From assembly GCA_024690695.1 (NCBI GenBank), contig JAILOS010000076.1:1-64000 (forward strand): 64,000 nt of DNA. The letters run 5' to 3'. Of the stretch, positions 16,779 through 25,318 are shown one piece after another. This DNA is from Oscillospiraceae bacterium (GTDB taxonomy: Bacteria; Bacillota_A; Clostridia; Oscillospirales; Oscillospiraceae). The notes beneath the pieces were generated by a model. It made no database searches. It was not told the origin of the DNA and saw only the letters and a list, made by a program, of their open reading frames with translations. Position 1 is the stretch's first letter. Every line of letters begins with the position of its first letter. Both the position numbers and the translations under genes were made by a program.

Positions 16779-18218
16779 ATGAATCGCAGAGTACTTACTT
16801 CCACGCTTGCCTTGCTTTTGACGGCACTGATGGTCTTTTCGCTGGTCGGCCGTCTCCTTCCGTCCCAGGCGCATGCTGCGCTGCAGGACGAATTGGAGCG
16901 GATCCGGAAGGAGAGAGACGAGATTGCCGAGAGGCAGGAGCAGAGTCAGGCGAGAATCGATCAGCTCCGGGACGAGAAGGCCAACGTCCTGCTCCAGCGG
17001 CAGGCTCTGCTCGATCAGAGCGAGCTGGCGCTCGAACAGATCGGGCTCATTCAGGAGGAGATCGACCTTTACAATCGAATGATCGAAGATAAGGCTCTCG
17101 AGGTTGAAAAGGCCAGAGCGGCCGAGGAGGAACAGCGTGACCGCTACCGGGTGCGCGTGCGCGCGCTGGAGGAAAACGGCGGCTACGACCTGTTCGCTCT
17201 TCTGATGAGCGCGGACAGCTTCGGCGGACTGATCGCCGCGGTCGACGATATCGGCAGCATCATGGAAGCGGACAGACAACTCGAGCAGGAATACGTCAGC
17301 GCCCGCGAGCTTCATGAAAAGGCGAAGCTCGAGTACGAGCAGGAGAAGACCCTCCTCGAACAGAAGAAAAAGGAACTCACCGAAGAGCAGGACAGACTCG
17401 AGCGGCTGATCACGGAGGCCGAGGAGCAGCTGGCCGGTCTGGAGGAAGAGATCGAAAAGGCGATGCAGGAATACGAAGAGGCCGAAAAGGCCCGCGCCGC
17501 CGCCGACGAGCAGATCCAGGCGATCATCGACGAGCTCAACCGTCAGGCCGAAGAGGAAAAGAAGAAGAAGGAAGAGCAGGTAAAGCCAGTCGTCACGCCG
17601 ACGCCTGCGCCGACGCCGACGCCTGCGCCGCAGCCGACGCCCGAGCCGGGCGGCGATACGCCCGCACCGCAGCCGACGCAGGAGCCTGCGCCGCAGCCGA
17701 CGCCCGAACCGGGCGGCGATACGCCTGCCCCGGAGCCGACGCCGGAACCCACGCCGGAGCCGACGCCCGAGCCGGATCCCGGCGACGACGCCATCGGCAC
17801 GGGCTCTCTCCAGTGGCCCGTTCCCTGCAGTCACCGAGTCACGAGCCGCTTCGGAACGCGCGTGCATCCGATCACCGGCGAGGTGAAAAGCCATACGGGT
17901 ATGGATATCGACGGCTACGGCCATGACGGCGAGGCGATCGTCGCCTGTGACAACGGCACCGTCGTCCGCGCCGAATGGTACGGCGGCTACGGCAACTGCA
18001 TCATCATTGACCACGGAAACGGGATGCAGACGCTCTACGGACACATGTCCGGCTATGCGGTCAACGTCGGAGACGTGGTCAAGAAAGGACAGACGATCGG
18101 TTACCTCGGAGCCACCGGATGGGCGACCGGCTGTCACTGCCATCTGGAAGTGTTTGTAAACGGCGGCCGGGTCGACCCGGAGCAGTACTTTTCGGGAATA
18201 GAATTTTACGATTGCTGA
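16779..18218 (+). CDS. Secreted EnvC-like coiled-coil protein with M23 (LytM) peptidase domain, copy 1
   Basis: A 479-residue exported protein: signal peptide (residues 1 to about 34, ending AHA), a long coiled coil (about 35-265, rich in Glu/Lys/Gln), a Pro/Thr/Glu-rich linker of repeated PTP, PEP and GGDTPAP units (about 268-345), and a C-terminal M23 domain. All zinc ligands of an active LytM domain are present: HxxxD in SHTGMD and HxH in CHCHLEV. Downstream of ftsEX it is the expected FtsX partner; unlike E. coli EnvC, whose LytM domain is degenerate, this one looks catalytically competent against peptidoglycan cross-links. It is 18 nt from a paralogue of the same architecture. Confidence 0.9.
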   Translation: MNRRVLTSTLALLLTALMVFSLVGRLLPSQAHAALQDELERIRKERDEIAERQEQSQARIDQLRDEKANVLLQRQALLDQSELALEQIGLIQEEIDLYNRMIEDKALEVEKARAAEEEQRDRYRVRVRALEENGGYDLFALLMSADSFGGLIAAVDDIGSIMEADRQLEQEYVSARELHEKAKLEYEQEKTLLEQKKKELTEEQDRLERLITEAEEQLAGLEEEIEKAMQEYEEAEKARAAADEQIQAIIDELNRQAEEEKKKKEEQVKPVVTPTPAPTPTPAPQPTPEPGGDTPAPQPTQEPAPQPTPEPGGDTPAPEPTPEPTPEPTPEPDPGDDAIGTGSLQWPVPCSHRVTSRFGTRVHPITGEVKSHTGMDIDGYGHDGEAIVACDNGTVVRAEWYGGYGNCIIIDHGNGMQTLYGHMSGYAVNVGDVVKKGQTIGYLGATGWATGCHCHLEVFVNGGRVDPEQYFSGIEFYDC

Positions 18219-18236
18219 ACATCGAGGGAAGCAGAC

Positions 18237-19556
18237 ATGAGCAAGAAAACACAGAGACTATTTGCCATCATTCTGGCGCTTTTGATGATCGTCAGTCTTC
18301 TGATCGCGCTGATCCCGGGGTCCAAAGCGGTCACCGAGGAGGAGATCGAGAAGCTCAAGGTCAAGCGTGACGAGATCGCCGCCGAGAGAGACGCCAAGCA
18401 GGCCGTCGTAGACGAGCTCGAGGCGCAGCAGGCGAGTATTCTTGAGCTGAAGGCCGCGCTGGACGAGCGCAACGAATACGCCCTTCAGCAGATCGCGATC
18501 AACGACCGGCAGATCGAGCTCTACGACAAAATGATCGAAGAGAAGGCGCAGGAGCTTGAGGAAGCGATCGCACGCGAGGAAGAACAGCTTCGCCGCTACC
18601 GCACGCGCGTGCGCGCGCTGGAGGAAAACGGCGGCTACGACATGCTCGCGCTGGTTATGAACGCCGACGATTTCGGCGATCTGATCGCCGCGGTCGACGA
18701 TATCGGCCGTATCATGGAATCCGACCGGCAGCTTGAGGACGACTATATCGCCGCCCGCGAGGAAACGGAGCGGATCAAGGCCGAATACGAAGCCGTCAAG
18801 GCCGATCTGGAGCAGCGACAGGCTGCGCTCCGCGAGGAGAAGGCCGAGCTCGAACGCCAGATCCAGGAGGCAACCGACCATATCAACGAGCTTCTCGAGG
18901 AGATCCAGGCGCGCAATCTGGAGATCGAGGAGCTGGATGAAAAGCAGGCCGAGCAGCAGGAGGAGATCGACAAGCTCGTCGCCGAGCTGGAGCGCCAGCG
19001 GGCCGAGGAAGAGGAACGCCGCCGCAGGGAAGAGGAAGAGCGCCGCCGCCGCGAGCAGAGCACCGGCGGTTCCGGCAGCACCGGCGGCTCCGGCAGCACC
19101 GGCAGCACCGGCGGCACCGTTACCGGCACGGGCTCGTTCGGCTGGCCCTGCCCCGGCTGCACCTATGTGACGAGCCGCATGGGCAACCGCTTCCACCCGA
19201 TCTTCAACGAGTGGCGCTACCATTCCGGCATGGACATCGGCGCCCAGCAGGGCTCCGCCATCGTCGCCTCCGACGGCGGCACGGTATCCTGGTGCGGCGA
19301 AAAGGGCGGCTACGGCAACTGCATCATGATCGACCACGGCAACGGCTATTACACGCTCTACGGTCACATGTCCGGCTACGCCGTCTCCTACGGCGACACG
19401 GTCAGCAAGGGGCAGACCATCGGCTACGTCGGCAGCACCGGCTGGGCCACCGGACCGCATCTGCATTTTGAGATCCGCTACGGCAGCACCTGCCTTGACC
19501 CCGAGGCTGTCGGCGGCTTTACCGGACTTACATACGCCCCGGACGCGGGGGAATAA
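18237..19556 (+). CDS. Secreted EnvC-like coiled-coil protein with M23 (LytM) peptidase domain, copy 2
   Basis: Paralogue of the preceding gene, 439 residues. A signal peptide or anchor (MSKKTQ then a hydrophobic run to about residue 27) leads into a coiled coil whose central part (RYRTRVRALEENGGYD, LIAAVDDIGRIMESDRQLE) is nearly the same as in copy 1. An Arg/Glu-rich stretch and a Gly/Ser/Thr linker (about 278-300) replace the Pro-rich linker of copy 1. The M23 domain is intact: YHSGMDIG and the canonical GPHLHFEIR. The different linker and more canonical active site suggest division of labour between the two copies, for example in reach or timing. ATG 18237 follows GGGAAGCAGAC. Confidence 0.9.
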   Translation: MSKKTQRLFAIILALLMIVSLLIALIPGSKAVTEEEIEKLKVKRDEIAAERDAKQAVVDELEAQQASILELKAALDERNEYALQQIAINDRQIELYDKMIEEKAQELEEAIAREEEQLRRYRTRVRALEENGGYDMLALVMNADDFGDLIAAVDDIGRIMESDRQLEDDYIAAREETERIKAEYEAVKADLEQRQAALREEKAELERQIQEATDHINELLEEIQARNLEIEELDEKQAEQQEEIDKLVAELERQRAEEEERRRREEEERRRREQSTGGSGSTGGSGSTGSTGGTVTGTGSFGWPCPGCTYVTSRMGNRFHPIFNEWRYHSGMDIGAQQGSAIVASDGGTVSWCGEKGGYGNCIMIDHGNGYYTLYGHMSGYAVSYGDTVSKGQTIGYVGSTGWATGPHLHFEIRYGSTCLDPEAVGGFTGLTYAPDAGE

Positions 19557-19585
19557 ACCGATCGGTTTTGGAACTGGAAACCGTC

Positions 19586-19615
19586 AGCCGGACAGCCTGA
19601 ACAGGCTGTCCGGCT
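19586..19615 (+). other. Strong intercistronic hairpin without U-run
   Basis: A perfect 13-bp stem (AGCCGGACAGCCT/AGGCTGTCCGGCT) with a GAAC loop lies between the second M23 gene and the S41 gene. It is followed by ATCGTGCTG rather than a U-tract, so it looks more like an mRNA processing or stability element than a terminator. Confidence 0.6.
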
Positions 19616-19648
19616 ATCGTGCTGAAAGAGATAGACAGGAGGAACCCT

Positions 19649-20890
19649 ATGGGAATTCTTTTGAAACGGCTGTTTCGGGCGCTGGGGCGCGGACTGGGCC
19701 GACTGCTGAACGCGCGGATGTCCGTCAAATTCGTCGTGATCCTGCTGGGCCTGGCGATCGCGGGGACCTGGATGCTCACTTCGTCCAATATGAAGAAGGA
19801 AGCCGGCGACAAAACAGACTACGACGAGGCGATCCGATACATCGAGGTAAAGGATATCCTGGAAAAGCAGTATATCGACGACGTCGACCGCAGCAGGCTG
19901 GCGCAGTCGTCCTCCGCCGCGATGGTCAGCAGCCTCGGTGACCGCTGGAGCTACTACATGACCGAGGACGAGTATCAGACCTATCAGCTCTCCTCCACGA
20001 ACGAGGCCACGGGAGCCGGTCTCTCCACCGTCAAGCAGAGCGGCGGCTTCCAGGTGACAATGGTCAATCCGGAGTCTGCGGCCGCCCGAGCCGGGCTGGT
20101 GCCGGGAATGGTCATCACCGGCGTGGACGGAACGGACGTTTCCAAAATGGACGCCGACGAATTCCGCACGCTGATCCGTTCCCGTCTCAACGGCCGCTTT
20201 ACGCTGAACATTTCCGGCCAGCGCGATCCGGTCGAGATCGACTGCGGGATCGGCTACGTCAGCCCGGTCAGTTATTCGATCGAGCGTACCGGCGCCGGCT
20301 ATATCAAGATCAGCAGCTTTGAGGCGGGCACCGGCGAGGCGGTCAAAGACGCCTTTGAAAGCCTGCTGAATCAGAAGGTCACGAAGTTTATCGTCGATAT
20401 CCGCGACAATCCCGGCGGCCTTGTCGGCGAGCTGCAGCTTGCGCTGGATTATCTGCTTCCGCAGGGCGAGCTGTTCTCGCTGCGCAGCAAAGACGGAACG
20501 GCGGAGAGCTTTTCTTCCGACAACAATTCCATGAAGGCGGAGATCTGCGTGCTCGTCAACGCGCAGACCTTCGGCGAGGCGGAGATCTTCGCTGCGGTGC
20601 TGCAGGAGAGCCGCTGGGCGCGCATCATCGGCGAGCCCACCGTCGGCCGGACGCGCATCCAGCAGACGATCGAGCTGTCCGACGGCAGCGCGATCCGCCT
20701 GTCCACGAAGAGCTACGTGACGGAGACCGGCACGGACATCTCCGCCGTCGGCGGCGTCAAGCCCGACATCACCGTTTACAACACGGACGCGGGCGAAGCC
20801 AGCACCGAAGGAAACGGCATGGCGAGCTATGCCGACGATCCGCAGCTCCGTACCGCGCTCGAACAGCTCAGCATCGGTTTTTCAAGTTGA
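19649..20890 (+). CDS. S41-family (CtpA/Prc-like) PDZ protein lacking the catalytic Ser-Lys dyad
   Basis: A membrane-anchored C-terminal-processing-protease homologue of 413 residues: one N-terminal membrane segment (about 26-44), a PDZ domain (about 110-190; GFQVTMVNPESAAARAGLVPGMVITGVDG) and an S41 fold (IVDIRDNPGGLVGELQLALDYLLPQG). In active members the core reads SASASEI...GKGSVQ; here it reads QTFGEAEIFAAVLQ...VGRTRIQ, so the nucleophilic Ser is Ala311 and the general-base Lys is Arg334. The fold is otherwise well preserved, implying a selected pseudoprotease, perhaps a PDZ scaffold or adaptor for the M23 hydrolases encoded just upstream. I chose ATG 19649 behind AGGAGG. Confidence 0.85.
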   Translation: MGILLKRLFRALGRGLGRLLNARMSVKFVVILLGLAIAGTWMLTSSNMKKEAGDKTDYDEAIRYIEVKDILEKQYIDDVDRSRLAQSSSAAMVSSLGDRWSYYMTEDEYQTYQLSSTNEATGAGLSTVKQSGGFQVTMVNPESAAARAGLVPGMVITGVDGTDVSKMDADEFRTLIRSRLNGRFTLNISGQRDPVEIDCGIGYVSPVSYSIERTGAGYIKISSFEAGTGEAVKDAFESLLNQKVTKFIVDIRDNPGGLVGELQLALDYLLPQGELFSLRSKDGTAESFSSDNNSMKAEICVLVNAQTFGEAEIFAAVLQESRWARIIGEPTVGRTRIQQTIELSDGSAIRLSTKSYVTETGTDISAVGGVKPDITVYNTDAGEASTEGNGMASYADDPQLRTALEQLSIGFSS

Positions 20891-20915
20891 CAGCCGACGC
20901 TTCGTTGATTATAAT
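20887..20915 (+). promoter_or_regulatory. Perfect consensus sigma-A promoter for greA-lysS
   Basis: TTGACA (20887-20892), 17-nt spacer, TATAAT (20910-20915): both hexamers and the spacing are exact consensus. The -35 overlaps the stop codon of the upstream S41 gene (20888-20890). Confidence 0.9.
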
Positions 20916-20954
20916 ACCGATTCAGTATCAAGTCCGGAAAGGATGGAACAAGAA

Positions 20955-21443
20955 ATGAACAACAACAGCAGATTCAAAATGAGCCAGGAGCGTCTGGATG
21001 AGATCAAGGAGGAGCTCCGGTATCTGGAAACCGTCCGCGAAAAGGAAGTTGCCGAGCAGATCAAGGAAGCGCGCAGCTTCGGCGACCTGTCCGAAAACAG
21101 CGAATACGACGAGGCCAAAACCGAGCAGGGAAAGCTCTATTCCAAGATCGCCGAGCTGAAGGTCCTGATCGAAAACGCCGAGATCGTGGATAATTTCGAG
21201 GACAACGTGCCGAAGGATTCCGTCACGCTGGGCAGCATCATCCGCGTACGCGATCTCGAGGACGACTATGAGGACACCTTCGAGATCGTCGGTTCCCAGG
21301 AGGCCAATCCGAAGCTCGGAAAGATCTCCGACGACTCTCCGGTGGGCCGCGGTCTGCACGGACACCGCGCCGGCGAGACCGTCAGCATCCTCACGCCGAG
21401 CGGCGAGCTGAAGTTCAAGATCCTTTCTCTGGAAAACCGCTGA
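20955..21443 (+). CDS. greA: Transcription elongation factor GreA
   Basis: Binds the RNA polymerase secondary channel and stimulates cleavage of backtracked transcripts. It has the N-terminal coiled-coil (RLDEIKEELRYLETVREKEVAEQIKEARSFGD is split by LSENSEYDEAK, the acidic tip) and the C-terminal FKBP-like domain ending DDSPVGRGLHGHRAGETVSILTP. The ATG at 20955 gives 162 residues; ATG 20943, four codons upstream, is possible. Immediately followed by lysS, an arrangement common in Firmicutes. Confidence 0.95.
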   Translation: MNNNSRFKMSQERLDEIKEELRYLETVREKEVAEQIKEARSFGDLSENSEYDEAKTEQGKLYSKIAELKVLIENAEIVDNFEDNVPKDSVTLGSIIRVRDLEDDYEDTFEIVGSQEANPKLGKISDDSPVGRGLHGHRAGETVSILTPSGELKFKILSLENR

Positions 21444-21469
21444 CAGAAGACGTTTATATGAGGGAAGCT

Positions 21470-22969
21470 ATGAGCGAAACGAACAACAGACCGGAAGCGT
21501 CCGCACAGGAGCTTTCGGAGATCCTACAGATCCGCCGCGACAAGCTGAAGACGCTGCAGGCGGAGGGCCGGGATCCTTTCCGGATCACCCGGTATGAGGT
21601 CAGCCATCACAGCGCCGAGGTGCTTGCGGACTACGATTCCCTGGAGGAGAAGACGGTCTCGGTCGCCGGACGCATGATGGTCAAGCGCGTGATGGGCAAG
21701 GCGTCCTTCTGCAAGCTCCAGGACCGTGAAGGCGTGATCCAGGTATACGTCGCCCGCGATTCGATCGGCGAGGCGCCGTACGCAGATTTCAAAAAGCTCG
21801 ATATCGGGGACATCGTCGGCGTAAAAGGCTACGTTTTCAAGACGAAAACCGGCGAGGTCACGATCCGCGCCGAATCGGTCACGCTGCTGTCGAAGTCGCT
21901 CAAGCCGCTGCCGGAGAAGTTCCACGGGCTGACCGACGTAGACATCCGCTATCGGCAGCGTTACGTCGATCTGATCGCCAACCCCGACGTGCGCGACACG
22001 TTTATCAAGCGCTCCCGGATCATCAGCGAGATCCGCCGCTTCCTCGACGCGAGAGGCTTTATCGAGGTCGAGACGCCGATGCTCGTCACGAACGCCGGCG
22101 GCGCCGCGGCGCGCCCCTTCGAGACGCATTACAACGCGCTTGACGAAGACGTGAAGCTGCGCATTTCGCTGGAGCTGTATCTCAAGCGTCTGATCGTCGG
22201 CGGTCTGGAGCGGGTGTACGAGATCGGCCGCGTGTTCCGCAACGAGGGCATCGACACGAAGCACAATCCGGAATTCACGCTGATGGAGCTTTACCAGGCC
22301 TATACCGACTACCACGGCATGATGGAGTTGACGGAGGCGCTGTTCCGCCATCTGGCGAAAACCGTCTGCGGCTCCGCTGTGATCCGCTACGGCGACCGCG
22401 AGATCGACATGGAAAAGCCCTTCCGCCGTCTGACGATGACCGAGGCGATCAAGATTGAGACCGGCGTCGATTTCGACGCGGTGAACGGCACCGAAGAGGC
22501 CAGAGCCATCGCCGAAGCGCACGGGATCAAGGTCGAGGCCCGTCATAAAAAGGGCGACATCGTCAATCTGTTCTTCGACGAGTTCTGCGAGGACAAGATG
22601 ATCCAGCCCACCTTTATCATGGATCATCCTGTCGAGATCAGCCCGCTGACCAAGCGCAAGCCCGAAGATCCCTCGAAGGTGGAGCGCTTCGAGCTTTACG
22701 TCAACGGCTGGGAGATGTGCAACGCCTACAGCGAGCTCAACGACCCGATCGATCAGCGCGAGCGCTTTGCCGCACAAGACGCGCTGGCCGCCGCCGGAGA
22801 CGCCGAGGCCAACCACACCGACGAGGATTTCCTCAACGCGCTGGAGATCGGCATGCCTCCCACGGGCGGCATCGGCTACGGGATCGACCGTCTGGTCATG
22901 CTGCTGACCGATTCGGCCTCGATCCGCGACGTGCTGCTCTTCCCGACGATGAAGCCGGAGAACAACTGA
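21470..22969 (+). CDS. lysS: Lysyl-tRNA synthetase, class II
   Basis: Charges tRNA-Lys. The 499-residue protein has an OB-fold anticodon-binding domain (VSVAGRMMVKRVMGKASFCKLQD) and the class II core: motif 1 around RRFLDARGFIEVETPML, motif 2 VFRNEGIDTKHNPEFT, motif 3 GIGYGIDRLVMLL. I chose ATG 21470 behind GAGGGAAGCT; an ATG 12 nt upstream is also in frame. Sits 26 nt after greA and shares its strong promoter. Confidence 0.97.
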   Translation: MSETNNRPEASAQELSEILQIRRDKLKTLQAEGRDPFRITRYEVSHHSAEVLADYDSLEEKTVSVAGRMMVKRVMGKASFCKLQDREGVIQVYVARDSIGEAPYADFKKLDIGDIVGVKGYVFKTKTGEVTIRAESVTLLSKSLKPLPEKFHGLTDVDIRYRQRYVDLIANPDVRDTFIKRSRIISEIRRFLDARGFIEVETPMLVTNAGGAAARPFETHYNALDEDVKLRISLELYLKRLIVGGLERVYEIGRVFRNEGIDTKHNPEFTLMELYQAYTDYHGMMELTEALFRHLAKTVCGSAVIRYGDREIDMEKPFRRLTMTEAIKIETGVDFDAVNGTEEARAIAEAHGIKVEARHKKGDIVNLFFDEFCEDKMIQPTFIMDHPVEISPLTKRKPEDPSKVERFELYVNGWEMCNAYSELNDPIDQRERFAAQDALAAAGDAEANHTDEDFLNALEIGMPPTGGIGYGIDRLVMLLTDSASIRDVLLFPTMKPENN

Positions 22970-23010
22970 TAAAAGCCCGATATATTTGTCGGAGAATAGG
23001 AATTAACATG

Positions 23011-23037
23011 AAGTGCCGGGGAGCGACCCCGGCACTT
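23011..23037 (+). terminator. Probable terminator of greA-lysS
   Basis: An 11-bp perfect stem AAGTGCCGGGG/CCCCGGCACTT with an AGCGA loop, 41 nt after the lysS stop. The following tract (CTTCAAAG) is U-poor, so some read-through into the methyltransferase gene is likely. Confidence 0.6.
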
Positions 23038-23069
23038 CTTCAAAGAAGATCCGGAGGGAGGATGACAGA

Positions 23070-23894
23070 TTGGATCTGCATGATTTTGATGACGTAGCGG
23101 AAAACTATGACCTCTATCTGGGAGAGATGTATAAAGATGAGGATAATCACGCAGGCTTCCGGGAGTTTTATCTGGACTTTGCGAAACGGTACGGAGGCGG
23201 CGGGGTGATAGACATCGCCTGCGGAACGGGAGCGGTGCTGTTAACCCTCGCGGAGCACGGGATTATGGCCGACGGCACGGATCTTTCTGAAGCCATGTGC
23301 CGTGTCGCGGATGAAAAGGCGAAGAGCAAAGGCTTTCATCTTAACATTTTTCCCGCGAATATGACGGAGTTCAGAAGCGGAAAAAAATACTCATGCGCTA
23401 TCATTGCGCGCAGCGGCTTCATGCATCTGCTTACGCCCGAATTACAGCGCGCGGCGCTTCTCAACATCCGCGAGAATTTGTCTGACGGCGGCATGCTGAC
23501 GTTCAATACCTTTGATCCGGATCCGTTTTTCCAGGCACAGCAGATGCATACGAAGGATACGGAATATACATACCGCCTTGAATACACGAATAAGAGCGGG
23601 TGTCGCGAGAGGATATACAACGCGATCTCGTATGATCCTTCTACGCAGATCATGAGCGGGAATTGGAAATTTGAAACGCTCGACGATAACGGAAATGCGG
23701 CGGAGGAAAGGATTCGTCCGTTGAAAATGCGGCAGACATATCGTCAGGAGATGAAGTATCTCCTGGAATTGACCGGATACAGGATCGTGAACGTATACGG
23801 AGGATATCATAAGGAGAGCAGTGCCGGCCCGGCCAAAAACGTTATCTGGTGCGTGCAGAAAAAGGATTCGTTCGAAGGGAACGCAGCGTATTGA
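23070..23894 (+). CDS. Class I SAM-dependent methyltransferase
   Basis: A 274-residue methyltransferase with SAM motif I VIDIACGTGAVLLTLAEHG, the acidic residue of motif II in ADGTDLSEAMC, and a C-terminal extension typical of small-molecule methyltransferases. The only well-placed start is TTG 23070 behind GGAGGGAGGA; there is no in-frame ATG with a Shine-Dalgarno. Base composition differs from its surroundings: the 60 bases from 23101 contain 25 G/C (42%), against 35 of 60 in a lysS sample. With the next gene it forms an AT-richer pair, a sign of acquisition. Substrate unknown. Confidence 0.85.
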   Translation: MDLHDFDDVAENYDLYLGEMYKDEDNHAGFREFYLDFAKRYGGGGVIDIACGTGAVLLTLAEHGIMADGTDLSEAMCRVADEKAKSKGFHLNIFPANMTEFRSGKKYSCAIIARSGFMHLLTPELQRAALLNIRENLSDGGMLTFNTFDPDPFFQAQQMHTKDTEYTYRLEYTNKSGCRERIYNAISYDPSTQIMSGNWKFETLDDNGNAAEERIRPLKMRQTYRQEMKYLLELTGYRIVNVYGGYHKESSAGPAKNVIWCVQKKDSFEGNAAY

Positions 23895-23965
23895 GCGATT
23901 TGCAGTTTGCGCAGGCGCACAGGGCTGAAAGAGAAGCATGATCCTTAAGGGAGGCAGACCGTTAA

Positions 23966-25156
23966 ATGAACAGAAAAACGCTGTCCGCTCTGCCGGACTA
24001 TAACAACTGTCTCGTGAACCTGTCCAATTCCGTCTTGAAGAGATTCGGCGCGCGGACGACAGCCGCTACGCTGCCCCTTGCGGATACGTATCTTGAAGGG
24101 AAATATCGGAACGTGGTGCTTCTGATTCTTGACGGGATGGGAACGTCGATCGTGGAGAGGCACCTTGAAAAGAACGGTTTTTTCAGAAGCCATACGGCAG
24201 GCTCGTTTGATTCCGTCTATCCGCCTACGACGGCTGCCGCGACGACGTCCGTTCTCAGCGGCTTATATCCGAATGAGCACGGATGGCTCGGATGGGACAT
24301 GTATTATCCGCAGCTCCAAAAAAACGTGACGGTTTTTACGAATACGGAGCAGCAAAAGGAAAAAGAGAACGCGTTTCCGTCCGCGGCGGGCCCGGACGGA
24401 AAAAAGCGGTGGGCGGAGGATTCGCTGGAGGAAGCCCTGCCCGCAGCGGAATACAATGTCGGCTTTCGATACACGCCGTACAGGAATATCATCGAGCTTA
24501 TCAACGAGTCGGGGGGCAGCGCCTACGCCGCTATGCCGTTCATGCCGCCGTATCCCCAAAGCATGGACGCGATCCTGCACCGCGTGGAGAAGCTGTGCAG
24601 TGAGCCGGGCGAAAAGTTCATTTATGCATATTGGAATGAACCGGATTCTACGATGCATAAGACGGGGACGGGAAGCCCGGAAACACACTGGATCGTAACG
24701 GAGCTTGAAAAGAAGATCGGGAAAACAGTGTCGGGCTTGTCTGACACCTTGTTCCTGATTACGGCGGATCACGGTCATATAGACAGCAGGAATTGCTGCC
24801 TGCTGGATTATCCTGAAATCATGAACTGTCTCGTTCGCGAGCCTTCTTTTGAGCCGCGCACGCTGAATCTCTTTGTGAAAGATGAATACAAGGAGAGCTT
24901 TCCGGAAATATTCAACAAGTACTTTGGAGAGTCCTTTGTTTTGCTGTCAAAAGACGAGGTGTTTTCCGAGAGAATATTCGGCACGGGAAATGACCGTGAC
25001 GGACTGGAGAAGATGATCGGAGATTACGTTGCGCTGGCAATCTCCGACAGGAGCATTTTCAATACCCATATAGCGGCGCAGGAAATGCCCGGTGTCCACG
25101 CGGGGCTGACCGAAGAAGAAGTGAGGATTCCGTTTATCGTGATCGGGAAGAAGTAG
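23966..25156 (+). CDS. Alkaline-phosphatase-superfamily phosphodiesterase (nucleotide pyrophosphatase type)
   Basis: A 396-residue cytoplasmic member of the type I phosphodiesterase/nucleotide pyrophosphatase family. The metal and nucleophile set is complete: LILDGMG (metal Asp), YPPTTAAATTSVLSG (nucleophilic Thr), EPDSTMHKTG (Asp and His), ITADHGH (Asp and His) and PGVHAGLTEEEVRIPFIV (final His). No signal peptide. Like the upstream methyltransferase it is AT-richer than the window (24 of 60 G/C from 24901). The two genes lie 71 nt apart and may have travelled together. The substrate, a phosphodiester or phosphoryl ester, is unknown. Confidence 0.85.
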   Translation: MNRKTLSALPDYNNCLVNLSNSVLKRFGARTTAATLPLADTYLEGKYRNVVLLILDGMGTSIVERHLEKNGFFRSHTAGSFDSVYPPTTAAATTSVLSGLYPNEHGWLGWDMYYPQLQKNVTVFTNTEQQKEKENAFPSAAGPDGKKRWAEDSLEEALPAAEYNVGFRYTPYRNIIELINESGGSAYAAMPFMPPYPQSMDAILHRVEKLCSEPGEKFIYAYWNEPDSTMHKTGTGSPETHWIVTELEKKIGKTVSGLSDTLFLITADHGHIDSRNCCLLDYPEIMNCLVREPSFEPRTLNLFVKDEYKESFPEIFNKYFGESFVLLSKDEVFSERIFGTGNDRDGLEKMIGDYVALAISDRSIFNTHIAAQEMPGVHAGLTEEEVRIPFIVIGKK

Positions 25157-25318
25157 GGTCTTCCCCAAATATATGAGAAAGATCAGGACCGGATGGGATT
25201 TAGCGGCCTTTCCGCTTTCGGAGCGCAGTTTCCAGCAGCGCGGATTTTGACACAGGCTCTTGCTTTCCTTCCGCGCATACAGTAGAATAGAAAAACAAAC
25301 AAAGAGGAGATGACCGCG

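Noticed and set aside
16779..19556. Degenerate (non-catalytic) LytM domains as in E. coli EnvC
   Set aside because: Both copies keep the HxxxD and HxH zinc ligands, so they are annotated as potentially active M23 peptidases.
22981..23037. ZTP (pfl) riboswitch resemblance: AGGAATTAAC, ATGAAG and a GC hairpin before the methyltransferase
   Set aside because: The obligatory downstream CCGCCTGGGC-type element and pseudoknot partner are absent; the hairpin fits a lysS terminator better.
25247..25288. TTGACA (25247-25252) and TAGAAT (25283-25288) as a promoter for the zinc-ribbon gene
   Set aside because: The hexamers are 30 nt apart and no -10 occurs at 16-18 nt spacing.
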